Both the position numbers and the translations under genes were made by a program. DNA of 64,000 nt from Mayfieldus sp963772265 (GTDB lineage Bacteria > Actinomycetota > Thermoleophilia > Solirubrobacterales > 70-9): assembly GCA_963772265.1 (NCBI GenBank), contig CAVYWS010000002.1:310001-374000 (forward strand), read 5' to 3'. This document shows, piece by piece, positions 53,563-62,862 of this stretch. The notes below the pieces were generated by a model. That model was given only the letters and a program-made list of their open reading frames with translations. It made no database searches and had not been told where the DNA came from. How positions within the stretch are numbered: the first letter of the stretch is position 1; the number at the start of each line of letters is the position of its first letter.

Positions 53563-54489
53563 TCACACGCGTATTACGACCGCAGCACCACCGCCCCCGC
53601 CGACGGCAATTTTGAGCGCCTCCGCGGCCTCGGCGAGCCTGTAGATCCCACCGACGGAGATTCCGACCTCGCCATTGCCGAGCCGTTCGGCCATGCGCCC
53701 GAGCCGGCTCCCGTCAGCCTGCACATAGACATCGACAATCGTCACCCCGCGGTCCGCGGCCGGCGGGGCGCCGGTGATCGTGGCCATTCGCCCGCCGTCC
53801 GCGACGACGGAGAGCGCGGACGCCTCACCGCCAGGGGCGGCGTTGATCGCCGCAGAGACGCCAGCCCCACCCGCCCATTCGCGGACCCCGGCGGGCCAGC
53901 CGTCGTCGTGGTAGTCGAACACCGCTGCCACCCCGAGCTGTCGCAGTCGCTCAACGCTCCGCGGCCCGGCCGTCGCGGCGACCTCGGCTCCGATCACCAC
54001 CCCCAATGCCGCGATCAGCTGCCCGGTCACGCCACCGGCGCCGTGAACGAGCAGCCGGCCGGCAGGCGAATCCCCGATCGCCGCACCGAGCGCCTGGTCC
54101 GCGGTCAGCGCCGGGACCGGAAACGCCGCCGCGTCCTCCCAGGACACAGCGGATGGCTTCGCGGCCAGCACATCGGCGCGCGCCAGCAACAACTCACTCC
54201 AGCAACCCTGCTCCAGCAGGGGAACCGGGTGAGTCATCACCTCGTCCCCGACCGACCACCCGTCGACGGCGGCCCCAACGGCGGCGACCGTCCCTGACGC
54301 CGCGACGCCAAGCGCCATCGGCGGCCGCAGCCCCACCTCCCACGATCCGAGCCTGACGATGTCGTCCCAGGGCCCCACCCCCGCGGCCCGCACCGAGATC
54401 AGCGCCTCGCCCGGGCCGGGTGGACGCGGATCGGGGAGCGACAACTCCCGCACGTCGCCCCCGAACCGCTCGATTCCGGCCGCCTTCAC
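53563..54489 (-). CDS. Quinone oxidoreductase-like MDR-family dehydrogenase
   Basis: 308 aa, zinc-free medium-chain dehydrogenase/reductase: GroES-like N-terminal domain (PGPGEALISVRAAGVGPWDDIVR), then Rossmann domain with LLVHGAGGVTGQLIAALGVVIGAEVAATAGP. The GTG 54489 start may be internal: TAGCCT sits 6 nt before ATG 54503, and one missing G in the intervening G run would join that ATG in frame (MPG-FVKAAG). NADPH-dependent reduction of quinones or enones is the family role. Confidence 0.87.
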   Translation of the reverse strand: MKAAGIERFGGDVRELSLPDPRPPGPGEALISVRAAGVGPWDDIVRLGSWEVGLRPPMALGVAASGTVAAVGAAVDGWSVGDEVMTHPVPLLEQGCWSELLLARADVLAAKPSAVSWEDAAAFPVPALTADQALGAAIGDSPAGRLLVHGAGGVTGQLIAALGVVIGAEVAATAGPRSVERLRQLGVAAVFDYHDDGWPAGVREWAGGAGVSAAINAAPGGEASALSVVADGGRMATITGAPPAADRGVTIVDVYVQADGSRLGRMAERLGNGEVGISVGGIYRLAEAAEALKIAVGGGGGAAVVIRV

Positions 54490-54665
54490 GAAGCCCCCGG
54501 CATGCGTCCAGGCTACCTCCTACTTGACACGCCAAGCCGAGCCGATCGCGGCGCATATGCCGGCGATCACGCCCGCTTCGCGCGATGAGGAGCATCGGAA
54601 AACCTTCGGTTTGGTACCCGAATTGGTACCCGCCCTATTGCGGGGCGCTGCAAACAAAAGAAAAA

Positions 54666-54683
54666 CCCCCGCGTTTGCGGGGG
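54666..54683 (-). terminator. Intrinsic terminator of tRNA-fMet
   Basis: CCCCCGC-N4-GCGGGGG stem followed on the minus strand by TTTTTCTTTTG, 10 nt after the tRNA 3' end. Confidence 0.85.
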
Positions 54684-54692
54684 CTTCCTGAA

Positions 54693-54766
<74 letters not shown>

Positions 54767-54980
54767 TCGGTAGGTCAATGCTAGCAACGGCCCGGCCGCC
54801 TGCAAGCCCGTGACCAGGCGCCCCCGCGGTTGCTGAATTCGGCCCGTCTCGGCGATGCGGACCTGCTAGGTGCCGCGGCGGCCGGGCGATCGTGGGCTCT
54901 ACCGACGGCTGCGGTCGGGGCAGCGGGCAGCAGGTCGAACGGCGGCGGCCAGGCCGACGCTCCGGCGGGCTCGCCTCTCA

Positions 54981-54986
54981 TAGAGT
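54981..54986 (+). promoter_or_regulatory. Predicted leaderless -10 box for ppx/gppA
   Basis: TAGAGT, then 6 nt, then GTG at 54993; no Shine-Dalgarno sequence. Used to choose the start. Confidence 0.5.
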
Positions 54987-54992
54987 GGCGCT

Positions 54993-55997
54993 GTGAGGCG
55001 AGGCTCTCCAAAGGAGCTTGGCCCGGGGGCCGAGCGCGAACGTAAATTGGTGCTGATGGCTGGGGGGCCCCACCGCGTCGCGATCGTCGACATCGGCACC
55101 AACTCGACCCGTCTGTTGGTGGCCGACGTCGAGGACGGACGGGTCGAGGAGGTCGAGCGGCGCACCCGGGTCACCCGGCTCGGGCGAGGCGTCGACCTCT
55201 CCGGCAACCTTTCGTCGGACGGGATCGAGGCGGTTTGCGAGGTGCTCGCCGAGTACGTCGCCGCCTATCGGGAGCTCGGCGCCGAAAGCGTCGATGCGAT
55301 CGCGACCAGCGCGGTGCGCGACGCGGCAAACGGGGAGGCCTTCATCGCCGAGCTTCGCGAGCGGTTCGCGCTCGGCGCCCGCGTCCTCGGAGGCGAGGAG
55401 GAAGCCCTACTCACCTACCGGGGTGCGACGGCACAGCGCAGCAGACAAGATCCAGCCCTGGTGATCGACATCGGCGGCGGGTCCACCGAGCTGATCGTCG
55501 GCAGCGGCGACGAGGTCGCCTTCCAGACCTCTCTGCAGGCCGGGGTGGTGCGCCAGACCGAGCGCCACCTGGCCGGCAATCCGCCGACGCCCTCGGAGCT
55601 CGAGCAGCTGGCGGGCGAGATTCTCGGCCAGCTCTCCTCCACCCTCTCCTCGGAGCCGCGGGTCTACGCGGAGGTCGGTATCGCGGTCGCCGGCACCCCC
55701 ACGTCGCTGGCCGCGATCGAGCAGAAGCTCGACCCCTATGACCCACGCCGGGTCCACGGCTACCGGTTGTCGCTGGAGTCTGTCCAGCGGATGCTGTCGC
55801 TGCTCGCCTCACTGCCGCTTGCGGAACGGCGCGAGGTCACCGGCCTGGACCCCGACCGGGCCCCGACGATCGTCGCCGGCGCGGTGATCCTGATCGAGGT
55901 GATGCGCAGCTTCGGCCTCGGCGAGGTCGAGGTTTCAGAGCACGATCTGCTTCATGGAGCCGCGATCGCGGCCACTCGCGCAAAGAACCCCCAATAG
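54993..55997 (+). CDS. ppx: Exopolyphosphatase / guanosine pentaphosphatase (Ppx/GppA)
   Basis: 334 aa from GTG 54993 (ATG 55056 is the alternative and trims a basic lead). ASKHA-fold landmarks: VAIVDIGTNSTRLLVADV (phosphate 1), SAVRDAANGEAF, GGEEEALLTYRGA, LVIDIGGGSTELIVG (phosphate 2) and GIAVAGTPTSLAAIE. At this length it holds the catalytic core without the C-terminal HD-like domain, as in actinobacterial Ppx. It hydrolyses polyphosphate or pppGpp. Divergent from tRNA-fMet. Confidence 0.92.
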   Translation: MRRGSPKELGPGAERERKLVLMAGGPHRVAIVDIGTNSTRLLVADVEDGRVEEVERRTRVTRLGRGVDLSGNLSSDGIEAVCEVLAEYVAAYRELGAESVDAIATSAVRDAANGEAFIAELRERFALGARVLGGEEEALLTYRGATAQRSRQDPALVIDIGGGSTELIVGSGDEVAFQTSLQAGVVRQTERHLAGNPPTPSELEQLAGEILGQLSSTLSSEPRVYAEVGIAVAGTPTSLAAIEQKLDPYDPRRVHGYRLSLESVQRMLSLLASLPLAERREVTGLDPDRAPTIVAGAVILIEVMRSFGLGEVEVSEHDLLHGAAIAATRAKNPQ

Positions 55998-56126
55998 TTG
56001 GTAGGCCAGCTCTACTAATTTCTGAGTAGCCATCCCGTCCAGGCACTGGACACGCCCAAGAACTGGGGGGAAGATCCTTCAATCGGTGAGGAGTCGGGCG
56101 GGATGCCCTTCTCTGAGCCGGTACGA

Positions 56127-56173
56127 GGATTCAGGCGATTGCCGCATCATGGCGCCTCCCGCCGCCTGAATCC
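56127..56173. repeat. Inverted repeat with 11-bp arms
   Basis: GGATTCAGGCG (56127-56137) and CGCCTGAATCC (56163-56173) are perfectly complementary, with a 25-nt loop. Non-coding gap between ppx and the SDR gene. Confidence 0.6.
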
Positions 56174-56233
56174 ACCGAATACCCCAATCGGTCCCTGAAG
56201 ACGTACCCCTGCCCGTCCTGAGGGGCCAGCTTG

Positions 56234-56261
56234 GACCGGCTGTCATTGATGACAGCCGGTC
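56234..56261 (+). terminator. Perfect 12-bp hairpin followed by T-rich sequence
   Basis: GACCGGCTGTCA-TTGA-TGACAGCCGGTC, followed by TTTGCTTCT. It is 237 nt downstream of ppx and 31 nt upstream of the SDR promoter, so it insulates the two genes. Confidence 0.65.
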
Positions 56262-56291
56262 TTTGCTTCTGGGGTCATATTCGTGCCGAGA

Positions 56292-56297
56292 TAGTGT
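56292..56297 (+). promoter_or_regulatory. Predicted leaderless -10 box for the SDR gene
   Basis: TAGTGT, then 7 nt, then ATG at 56305. Confidence 0.45.
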
Positions 56298-56304
56298 GCC
56301 CTGC

Positions 56305-57159
56305 ATGGCAAGCGTGGAGCGCGGGGCGGTGCTGGTCACCGGCAGCTCGACCGGAATCGGCCGGGCCTGCGCGATCCGCCTCGACCGGGCCGGCTTTGGG
56401 GTCTTCGCCGGGGTGCGCAACCGCGGCGATGCCGAGTCGCTCGAGGCCGAGGGGTCGGACAGGCTCGAGCCGGTGATCATCGACGTCACCGACGAGGGCA
56501 CGATCGCAGCCACCGCCGACCGGGTCGAGCAGGTCACCGGCGGCCGTCTGGCCGGCCTGGTCAACAACGCCGGGATCGCCAAGGGCGGCCCGATCGAGGC
56601 GCTGTCGATCGACGACCTCCGAAACCAGCTCGAGGTCAACCTGATCGGCCAGGTCGCCGTCACCCAGGCGATGCTGCCGATGATCCGCGCCGCCCGCGGG
56701 CGGGTCGTCTTCATCTCCTCGATCGGCGGGAAGGTCGCGCTGCCCTACGTCTCCCCCTACGCGGCATCGAAGCACGGGATCGAGGCGGTGGGCGACTCGC
56801 TTCGCCGGGAGATGGCGCAGTTCGGCGTCCATGTCTCGCTGGTCGAGCCGGGGGCGGTGGCGACCCCGATCTGGGACAAGGGCTCAAACGAGGCGGCGGA
56901 GCTGCGCGAGCGTGCGACCCCGGAGCAGGTCGAGGCCTACGGCCCGGTCATCGAGCGATTCGAGAAGCTCTTCATCGAGGCCGGGCGCGGCGGCGTGCCG
57001 CCAGACGACGTTGCCGATGCGGTCGAGCACGCCCTGACCGCGAGCAAGCCCAAGACCAGGTACCTAATCGGACGCCAGGCGAAGATCAGGGCAGCGGTCG
57101 CCCGCTATCTGCCCGACAGGTTCCTGGACCGCGGCATCGCCCGACAGCTCGGCGGCTGA
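56305..57159 (+). CDS. Short-chain dehydrogenase/reductase
   Basis: 284 aa classical SDR. Cofactor motif VTGSSTGIGRACA (Gly-rich loop), NNAG in LVNNAGIAKGG, catalytic Ser in VFISSIGGKVALPYVSPYAASKHG with Tyr and Lys of YxxxK as YAASK. C-terminal extension contains RYLIGRQAKIRAAVARYLPDRFLDR. NAD(P)-dependent oxidoreductase of unknown substrate; residue pattern near the cofactor loop (GVRNRG) suggests NADP. Confidence 0.92.
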   Translation: MASVERGAVLVTGSSTGIGRACAIRLDRAGFGVFAGVRNRGDAESLEAEGSDRLEPVIIDVTDEGTIAATADRVEQVTGGRLAGLVNNAGIAKGGPIEALSIDDLRNQLEVNLIGQVAVTQAMLPMIRAARGRVVFISSIGGKVALPYVSPYAASKHGIEAVGDSLRREMAQFGVHVSLVEPGAVATPIWDKGSNEAAELRERATPEQVEAYGPVIERFEKLFIEAGRGGVPPDDVADAVEHALTASKPKTRYLIGRQAKIRAAVARYLPDRFLDRGIARQLGG

Positions 57160-57168
57160 GCCTGCGGC

Positions 57169-58818
57169 TCAGGCCAGGTTGGCCTTGCGCGGGTAGGCGA
57201 CCTCGGGGTCGGTCAACACGTTGACCAGCGAGGGACGGCCGGAGGAGAACGCCTTCTCCAGTGTCGGCCGAAGCTCGGAGGGCTCGCGCACCAGGTAGCC
57301 GTCGCAGCCGAGCGCCTCGACCATCTTCTCGTAGGGGGTCTCCGGCTGGAGCTCGGCGGCGACCGAGTAGCCGTAGAGAAACTTCATCGGGTGGTCCTCG
57401 AGTGCCCAGATCCCGTTGTTGCCCATCACCCCCACCACCCCCAGCCCGTGGCGGGCCATGGTGTCGAACTCGATCCCAGAGAACCCGAAGGCGCCGTCGC
57501 CAAGCAGCAGACAGACCTGGCGATCGGGATGGGCGAGCTTGGCGCCGATCGCCTGGCCCGGCCCGGCGCCGAGGCAGCCGAACGGCCCCGGGTCCATCCA
57601 GCAGCCGGGCTCGTAGGTGTCGATCAGCCGACCAGCGTAGGAAACGAAGTCACCCCCGTCGCCAATCACGATCGCGTCGCGGTCGAGCACTTCGCGGAGG
57701 TCGCGGTAGACGCGCATTGGATGAAGCGGCGCCCGCTCGTCGTTGAGCTCCTCCTGCTCCCCCGCACGCCTCTCGTCCTCGACCCCGCGCAGCTCCTCGA
57801 CCCAGGCCGAGGTGCGGGAGCGATCACCGTCCGACGACTCGCGCAGCGCGGCGAGGGTCGCCGGCACGTCGCCGACCAGGTCGAGATCGGGAGCGCGGTT
57901 GGCGGTCAGCTCGTTGGGGGCTACGTCGAGGCGGACGACCTTGGTGTCGTCACCGAACGACCCGCCGAAGCCGAGCCGGAAGTCGAGCGGCACACCGATC
58001 ACCAACGCCACATCGGCGCCCTTCAACCCGGTGCCGCGGGCGCGGCTGAAGGCGAGCTCGTGGTCGGCGGGCAGACACCCCCGCCCCATCCCGTTGAGGA
58101 AGACCGGACAGCCGAGAGCCTCGGCGAGGGCCTGCAGCTCCCTCTCGCCATGGGCCCAGTAGAGACCCGTCCCCGCCATCACCACGGGCCGCTCGGCGGA
58201 GCCCAGCAGCGCCGCCGCCTCCTCGACGCCGTCGGCAGGCTCGCCGTCGCCCGGCGCCGGCGGCTCAGGGATCTGCGCCTCGGCCTCCATGAAGACGACG
58301 TCGAGCGGGTAGTCGATGAAGGTCGGGCCGCTGGGCAGCGCCAGCGCCGTGTCGAGCGCAGCGGCGGTCAGCTCCGGGATCCGGGTTCCGTCCTTGACCG
58401 TCTCGGCCGACTTGACCAGCGGGGTGACGAAGGGAAGGTGGTCGATCTCCTGCAGCGAGCCGGACCCCCAGCGCATCTCCGGGGCGCGCCCGCCGAGCAC
58501 GCAGAGCGGAGATCCGTTGAAGCGGGCGCCGGCGATCGCGCTCATCCCGTTGGTCACGCCAGGGCCCGCGGTGAGCGCGGCGACGCCGACCTTCCGCGTC
58601 GCCTTCGCGAAGCCGTCGGCGGCGAAGGCCGCGGACTGCTCGTGGCGGACGTCGACGATCTCGATCCCCTCCTCCCTGCAGCCGTCATAGATCGAGAACA
58701 GATGGCCGCCGGAGAGGGTGAAGAGGTGGCTGACCCCGCGCGAGCGAAGCGTCTGCGCGACCAGCCGCCCCCCGTGAACGGCCGTCTGCTCGGCAGTCTG
58801 CTGCTCCGCGGTAGCCAC
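57169..58818 (-). CDS. Thiamine-diphosphate enzyme, acetolactate synthase large-subunit-like
   Basis: 549 aa, three-domain ThDP fold. Pyr domain: VSHLFTLSGGHLFSIYDGC, VRHEQSAAFAADGFAKATRKVG (Glu), TAGPGVTNGMSAIAGA. PP domain: GDGAFGFSGIEFDTMARHGLGVVGVMGNN binds ThDP/Mg. The acetolactate synthase-type FAD segment is weakly conserved and no small subunit is nearby, so a biosynthetic role is unproven; related oxalyl-CoA or 2-hydroxyacyl lyases are alternatives. GTG 58818 follows TAGGCT at 6 nt. Confidence 0.87.
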   Translation of the reverse strand: MATAEQQTAEQTAVHGGRLVAQTLRSRGVSHLFTLSGGHLFSIYDGCREEGIEIVDVRHEQSAAFAADGFAKATRKVGVAALTAGPGVTNGMSAIAGARFNGSPLCVLGGRAPEMRWGSGSLQEIDHLPFVTPLVKSAETVKDGTRIPELTAAALDTALALPSGPTFIDYPLDVVFMEAEAQIPEPPAPGDGEPADGVEEAAALLGSAERPVVMAGTGLYWAHGERELQALAEALGCPVFLNGMGRGCLPADHELAFSRARGTGLKGADVALVIGVPLDFRLGFGGSFGDDTKVVRLDVAPNELTANRAPDLDLVGDVPATLAALRESSDGDRSRTSAWVEELRGVEDERRAGEQEELNDERAPLHPMRVYRDLREVLDRDAIVIGDGGDFVSYAGRLIDTYEPGCWMDPGPFGCLGAGPGQAIGAKLAHPDRQVCLLLGDGAFGFSGIEFDTMARHGLGVVGVMGNNGIWALEDHPMKFLYGYSVAAELQPETPYEKMVEALGCDGYLVREPSELRPTLEKAFSSGRPSLVNVLTDPEVAYPRKANLA

Positions 58819-58824
58819 GGCCCG

Positions 58825-58830
58825 AGCCTA
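58825..58830 (-). promoter_or_regulatory. Predicted leaderless -10 box for the ThDP enzyme
   Basis: TAGGCT on the minus strand, 6 nt before GTG 58818. Confidence 0.5.
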
Positions 58831-58845
58831 TCGGGCCGGCCGAGG

Positions 58846-59481
58846 CTAGGGGGCCAGCGGGCTGCGCCAGAAGCTGGTCCGCTTGCGGGCGCCGGCCCAG
58901 TTGAGCTCGAGGTGGAGGTGGTTGCGGTGGGCGAGGGTGCGATCGAGGTGCCGGCGCAGCCTGCCGTCGCGCCGGTAGCAGTAGGAATAGGGACCGAGGT
59001 GGTCGCCGTAGCCGAACCACTGGTGGCAGTTGAAGATCAGTCCCTGCACCCCCATCCGCCGCGCCAGGGCCGCCTCGTTTCCGTCCTCATCGGGGCCCAG
59101 CAGCATGTCGATCAGCCGCATCGCCGCGTGGCGCTCCCCAGGCACGCCGGCGTCGAGATGCCAGTCGAGGGCCCGGCCTTCGGAGTGGAGACTGTAGTTG
59201 TGGGGGGAGAGCTTCTCGCAGCGCATGATTCCCCAGGAGACCCCCCGCCAGTTTCGCTGCAGCCATGACTCCAGCGCCAGCGTTCCCGTCTGCGGGTGCT
59301 TGAGGCAGCGCTTTCCGGGGTCGTACTGCAGGTCCTCGATCGGCTGCGAGAGCAGCACCGCGCGGTCAGCCGGGTTGGTCCTGACCGCGCCCTTCGCGAG
59401 GCCAGGCGCGAAGACGCACGCACAGACCGCTGCCGCGACGGCAACCCGGACCCCCCGCTGGATCTCGAGCAGGAAATGCAT
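58846..59481 (-). CDS. Secreted M15/VanY-like zinc peptidase-fold protein
   Basis: 211 aa from ATG 59481 with a signal peptide (VRVAVAAAVCACVFAPGLAKG). Zinc-site pattern of D-Ala-D-Ala carboxypeptidase-like proteins: YSLHSEGRALDWHLD (H-x3-G-x3-D) and HRNHLHLEL (H-x-H). A cysteine pair is likely (RCLKH, MRCEK, NCHQW, YCYR). It would act on cell-wall peptide stems or be an inactive relative. The reading frame is open far upstream but that part is antisense to the cyclase. Confidence 0.8.
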   Translation of the reverse strand: MHFLLEIQRGVRVAVAAAVCACVFAPGLAKGAVRTNPADRAVLLSQPIEDLQYDPGKRCLKHPQTGTLALESWLQRNWRGVSWGIMRCEKLSPHNYSLHSEGRALDWHLDAGVPGERHAAMRLIDMLLGPDEDGNEAALARRMGVQGLIFNCHQWFGYGDHLGPYSYCYRRDGRLRRHLDRTLAHRNHLHLELNWAGARKRTSFWRSPLAP

Positions 59482-59561
59482 CCCTGGCCTACTTCGGCCT
59501 GATCGAACCCCGTCTTGAGGCGTTTGGACGTCTCGCCGGTGGGCGGACCTGCGAGGGAGGG

Positions 59562-61160
59562 CTATGGGGTGGTTGGCTGCCGAGCAGGTCCGGCCGCCGG
59601 CGCCTGCGAACTGGGCGTCTCTACCGTCCCGACGACCGGCGCGAACAGCTCGACAGGCTCGCCCTTCCCCTTCAGCCGCCGCGGCCCCCTCGACTCGAGC
59701 TCGAACGACCCGCCCAACAGCTCCCGAGTCGATGCGGTGATCAAAACCTCGTCGCCGGTCACCCGAGTCTCCGCCTCGACCCGCGCCGCGACGTTGACCG
59801 GGTCTCCGATGACGCTGAAGTTGAGCCGGCCGGCGCCGCCGATCGATCCCGCCACCACCTCGCCGGAGTTGACACCCACTCCGACCTCGAGCAGGTCTCC
59901 ATCGCCGTGGTTGACCTGGCGCGCGATCTCCACCGCGGCTCGAACCGCGCGCTCGGCGTGGTCGTCGAAGCGCTGCGGCGCTCCAAACACGGCCAGCAGG
60001 CCGTCGCCGATGAACTTGTCGACGTGGCCGCCCTCGCGGGCGATGATCGGGACCACCGTCTCGAACAGCCGGTTGATCGACGCCACCACCTCCTGGGCGT
60101 CGGCGCGGGAGGCGAAGCCGGTGAAGTCGCGCGCGTCGCAGAACAGCAGCGACACCTCCGCCTCGAAGCCCCGCGGCACGTACTGGTCGCTGAGGATGTA
60201 TTCGGCGATCTCCTTGTCGAGATAGGTGCCAAACGCTTCGCGGATCCGCTCGCGCTCGGCGAGCCCGGCGACCATGTCGTTGAAGCTCGCCGACAATTCG
60301 CCCAGCTCGTCGGCGGTGGTCACCGGCACGGCGACGTCGTAGTCGCCCCGCCGTGCCGCCTCGATGCCCCGCTGCAGGTCGCGAATCGGGCGCATTATCG
60401 AGCGGGCCAGAAGGATCGACAGCTCCAGCGCGATCGTCGAGGCCACCCCGATCGCGACCAGCACGTCGACGCCAAGGCCGGTGTCGCCGCTGCCGCCTCC
60501 GGAGAGCGCCGAGGCGACCAGGCCGGTGATCACGTTGATCATCGGCAGCGCCCCCAGAAGCTTCCAGCGCAGCGGAATCGCCCTGTGCCCGGTGCTGAGC
60601 CGCGGCGGCAGGACGCGGTTGATGTCCACTACGACGGGCCGCAATCCAGCCTCGACGGCGAAGTAGTGCAGGATCCCCGAGTAGCCGATCGCGATCAGCG
60701 AGGCGGCGAAGATCACGAAGAAAGCGAACGGACTGAGGCCGAGGATGACCACGCCGGCGATCGACCCGGGGATCGCGACCCCGAATACCGGGAGCTTCAT
60801 TTCGCGGCGAATCAGCTCCACGGGCATGCCGACCGCCGTCCCCCAGGCCCTTGCGGCCAGTTCCGGGTCCTCGCGGTCGCTGGCGATCCACTCCGAGAGC
60901 GGCCGCAGGAATCTGATGCTGCGGATCAGGGCGACCAGCACCGTTGCGCCGGTGAGACCGAGCGAGATCGCCAGCAGCAGTACCTGGTCGTGGTGCGAAA
61001 CGTCGTAATAGAGATTGACCAGGGCAAGCAGGCCGAGGGTGATGATGAACGCGTTCGGAATCTCGACCGCCATGAAGGCCGCCGGGTAGCGCTTGCCGAG
61101 GCGGCGATAGAACCAGGTGAAGACGCGCTGCAGTACGTCGAGTCCCACCGCCTGGTCCAT
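59562..61160 (-). CDS. Membrane-bound class III adenylate/guanylate cyclase with HAMP domain
   Basis: 532 aa. About six N-terminal hydrophobic segments (residues 30-255), HAMP (ARSIMRPIRDLQRGIEAARRGDYDV, TTADELGELSASFNDMVAGL), then the catalytic domain from about residue 330: metal-binding Asp residues in LLFCDARDFTGFA and KFIGDGLLAVFG, and the transition-state/purine residues in NFSVIGDPVNVAARVEAET. All key residues are present. It makes cAMP or cGMP in response to a membrane signal. GACAAT lies 6 nt before ATG 61160. Confidence 0.92.
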   Translation of the reverse strand: MDQAVGLDVLQRVFTWFYRRLGKRYPAAFMAVEIPNAFIITLGLLALVNLYYDVSHHDQVLLLAISLGLTGATVLVALIRSIRFLRPLSEWIASDREDPELAARAWGTAVGMPVELIRREMKLPVFGVAIPGSIAGVVILGLSPFAFFVIFAASLIAIGYSGILHYFAVEAGLRPVVVDINRVLPPRLSTGHRAIPLRWKLLGALPMINVITGLVASALSGGGSGDTGLGVDVLVAIGVASTIALELSILLARSIMRPIRDLQRGIEAARRGDYDVAVPVTTADELGELSASFNDMVAGLAERERIREAFGTYLDKEIAEYILSDQYVPRGFEAEVSLLFCDARDFTGFASRADAQEVVASINRLFETVVPIIAREGGHVDKFIGDGLLAVFGAPQRFDDHAERAVRAAVEIARQVNHGDGDLLEVGVGVNSGEVVAGSIGGAGRLNFSVIGDPVNVAARVEAETRVTGDEVLITASTRELLGGSFELESRGPRRLKGKGEPVELFAPVVGTVETPSSQAPAAGPARQPTTP

Positions 61161-61229
61161 GGCGGGATTGTCCCCGATGCAGCGGGCCCCGGCGCCTATC
61201 GAAGTGTGACGGTGCTCACACTCGGCCGG

Positions 61230-62559
61230 TCAGGGCTCGGGCGCGGACCCCGCCAGCACGGACGCCTTCTCGGACTCGAACTCCTGGTCGTTGAGAACGC
61301 CGCGCTCGTGCAGGTCGGCGAGCCGCTCGAGCCGCTCGATGCGGCGGTCCTGCGGCTGCGGCCGGGCGCGCTCGCGCCCCCGCCAGATCGAGGAGATGCG
61401 GGTCCGGACGCGGGTCGGCACCTCGCTCATCTTCGCGTCAGGGAACTCGGCGATCGAGCGGCGGCGAAGCTCATAGACGCCGAAGCCGGCCATCGCGATC
61501 AGGACCAGGCGGGTGAGGATCGCCCGGGTGCTGTCGACCCCGGAGAGCAGCCAGATCAGGGCGATCACGCCAAGCACCGAGGCCGACCCAGATCGGGTAG
61601 TCGCGCAGCGACCGGGGTCAGCGCCCGCCGGGTCGGCGACCGAGCTGCGATGCGGCGAGGCGAGCCAGGCCGCGATCACGAAGAAGATGCCGTAGACGAT
61701 CACGGCCTTGGCTATCGAGGCGAGCAGCGAGGTCCCGATCGACCAGGCCGCGTCGGCGGCCGGCTTGGCGCCGGGCGTCGGCGAGCTGGTCGACAAGGAC
61801 GTTCCCGGCCATCTCGCGCAGGACCAGGACCAGGATCCCGGCGAGGATCAGCCCGACCCGACGCCGAGCACGGTGATCCAGCGATAGCCGCGCGAGAGGT
61901 AGATCGCCAGTGCGAACAGCGCCAGGGCCAGCAGGCTGGTGACCAGCGCCAGCCCGCGGATCAGCTTCGCGATCGTCTGCGCCAGCCCGAGCTGGTCCGA
62001 GCGCAGGATATGCAGCGTGCCGACGTCGGGGGGCAGCTTGTCGGCGAGGTCGTGGCCGAGCCCGAGCTGGTTTGCGACGCCGACGATCAACGGTCGCAGC
62101 TCCAGGTCGACTTCGCCGCCGCTGGTCGAGACCGCGTTGCCCTTGTCCTCGATGATGTTGATCAGGGTCCGGTGGGCGGCGCGGTTTGCGTTCTTCCACA
62201 GCTCCTGGAAGCGGGCGGTCGCCGAGCACCCGCTCGGCGCCGCTGGTCGCCAGGGACCGTAGCCCGGTCGAGGCGGGCCCCGAGAGGCGCTGGAAGTTCG
62301 GCGGCAGCGCCTGATCGAGCTCCGCCTCGACGTCGACGTTGGCGTAGAGCTGGCCGACCGCGTAGTTGGCGAGCTCCTTCTGGATCTCCTCGTTCTCCAG
62401 CAGCCTGCCGCTGGTGTTGACCCAGTCGTCGGTGCTCAGCGCCTGGCGCTCGGCCCAGGTCGCGAAGCAGGCGATGACGATGAGCAGCGAGGCGAAGACC
62501 ACCAGCACCCGGACGAGGCGCTTGTGGGGTTGGCCGGTGAGCGTTCCTGCGTCGGCCAC
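61230..62559 (-). CDS. Membrane protein with C-terminal SHOCT domain, several frameshifts
   Basis: 1330 nt (3n+1), about 442 aa when repaired. N-terminal helix (VLVVFASLLIVIACFATWAE), an extracytoplasmic part (TDDWVNTSGRLLENEEIQKELANYAVGQLY), further helices (ALVTSLLALALFALAIYLSRGYRWITVLG, AVIVYGIFFVIAAWLA, VLGVIALIWLLSG), and a C-terminal SHOCT motif (RIERLERLADLHERGVLNDQEFESEKASVL). Breaks occur near 62220, 61860, 61800 and 61600. GTG 62559 follows TAGGGT at 6 nt. Function unknown. Confidence 0.72.
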
Positions 62560-62565
62560 GGGTCC

Positions 62566-62571
62566 ACCCTA
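62566..62571 (-). promoter_or_regulatory. Predicted leaderless -10 box for the SHOCT membrane protein
   Basis: TAGGGT on the minus strand, 6 nt before GTG 62559. Confidence 0.45.
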
Positions 62572-62621
62572 TCCGGCCGACCGCGCCAGGTGGCCAGAAA
62601 TCGGCGAACCGACGACTCCAG

Positions 62622-62708
62622 TGCCCGGGGCGGGACTCGAACCCGCATCGCCCCCGAGGGGGCAGCCGATTTTAAGTCGGCGGACTTTGCCAGTTTGTCT
62701 ACCCGGGC
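62622..62708 (-). tRNA. tRNA-Leu (TAA)
   Basis: 87 nt, CCA not encoded. Acceptor GCCCGGG pairs with CCCGGGC; anticodon stem-loop GCCGA-CTTAAAA-TCGGC gives anticodon UAA; a long variable arm (TGCCCCCTCGGGGGCGA) marks a class II tRNA; T-arm GCGGGTTCGAGTCCCGC. Confidence 0.95.
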
Positions 62709-62862
62709 CCCGGAAACGCTAGCGCCCCGGACCGCCGCCCCCGCAGGCATGCCCAGGCACGAGGGCGGGTAGACGGTTGTTTAGGTACGCAGGGGAGTCA
62801 ACCTGAGCGCAACCCGCGGGTTGTTACCGTGTTTCGGGCGACAGGGAGCGTTCCTGGCCACT

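Noticed and set aside
54600..54650. Integrase tail or attachment core near the duplicated GGTACCCG beside tRNA-fMet
   Set aside because: Only a short direct repeat (TTGGTACCCG-like) is present; no recombinase motif could be read in any frame of the 54490-54692 gap.
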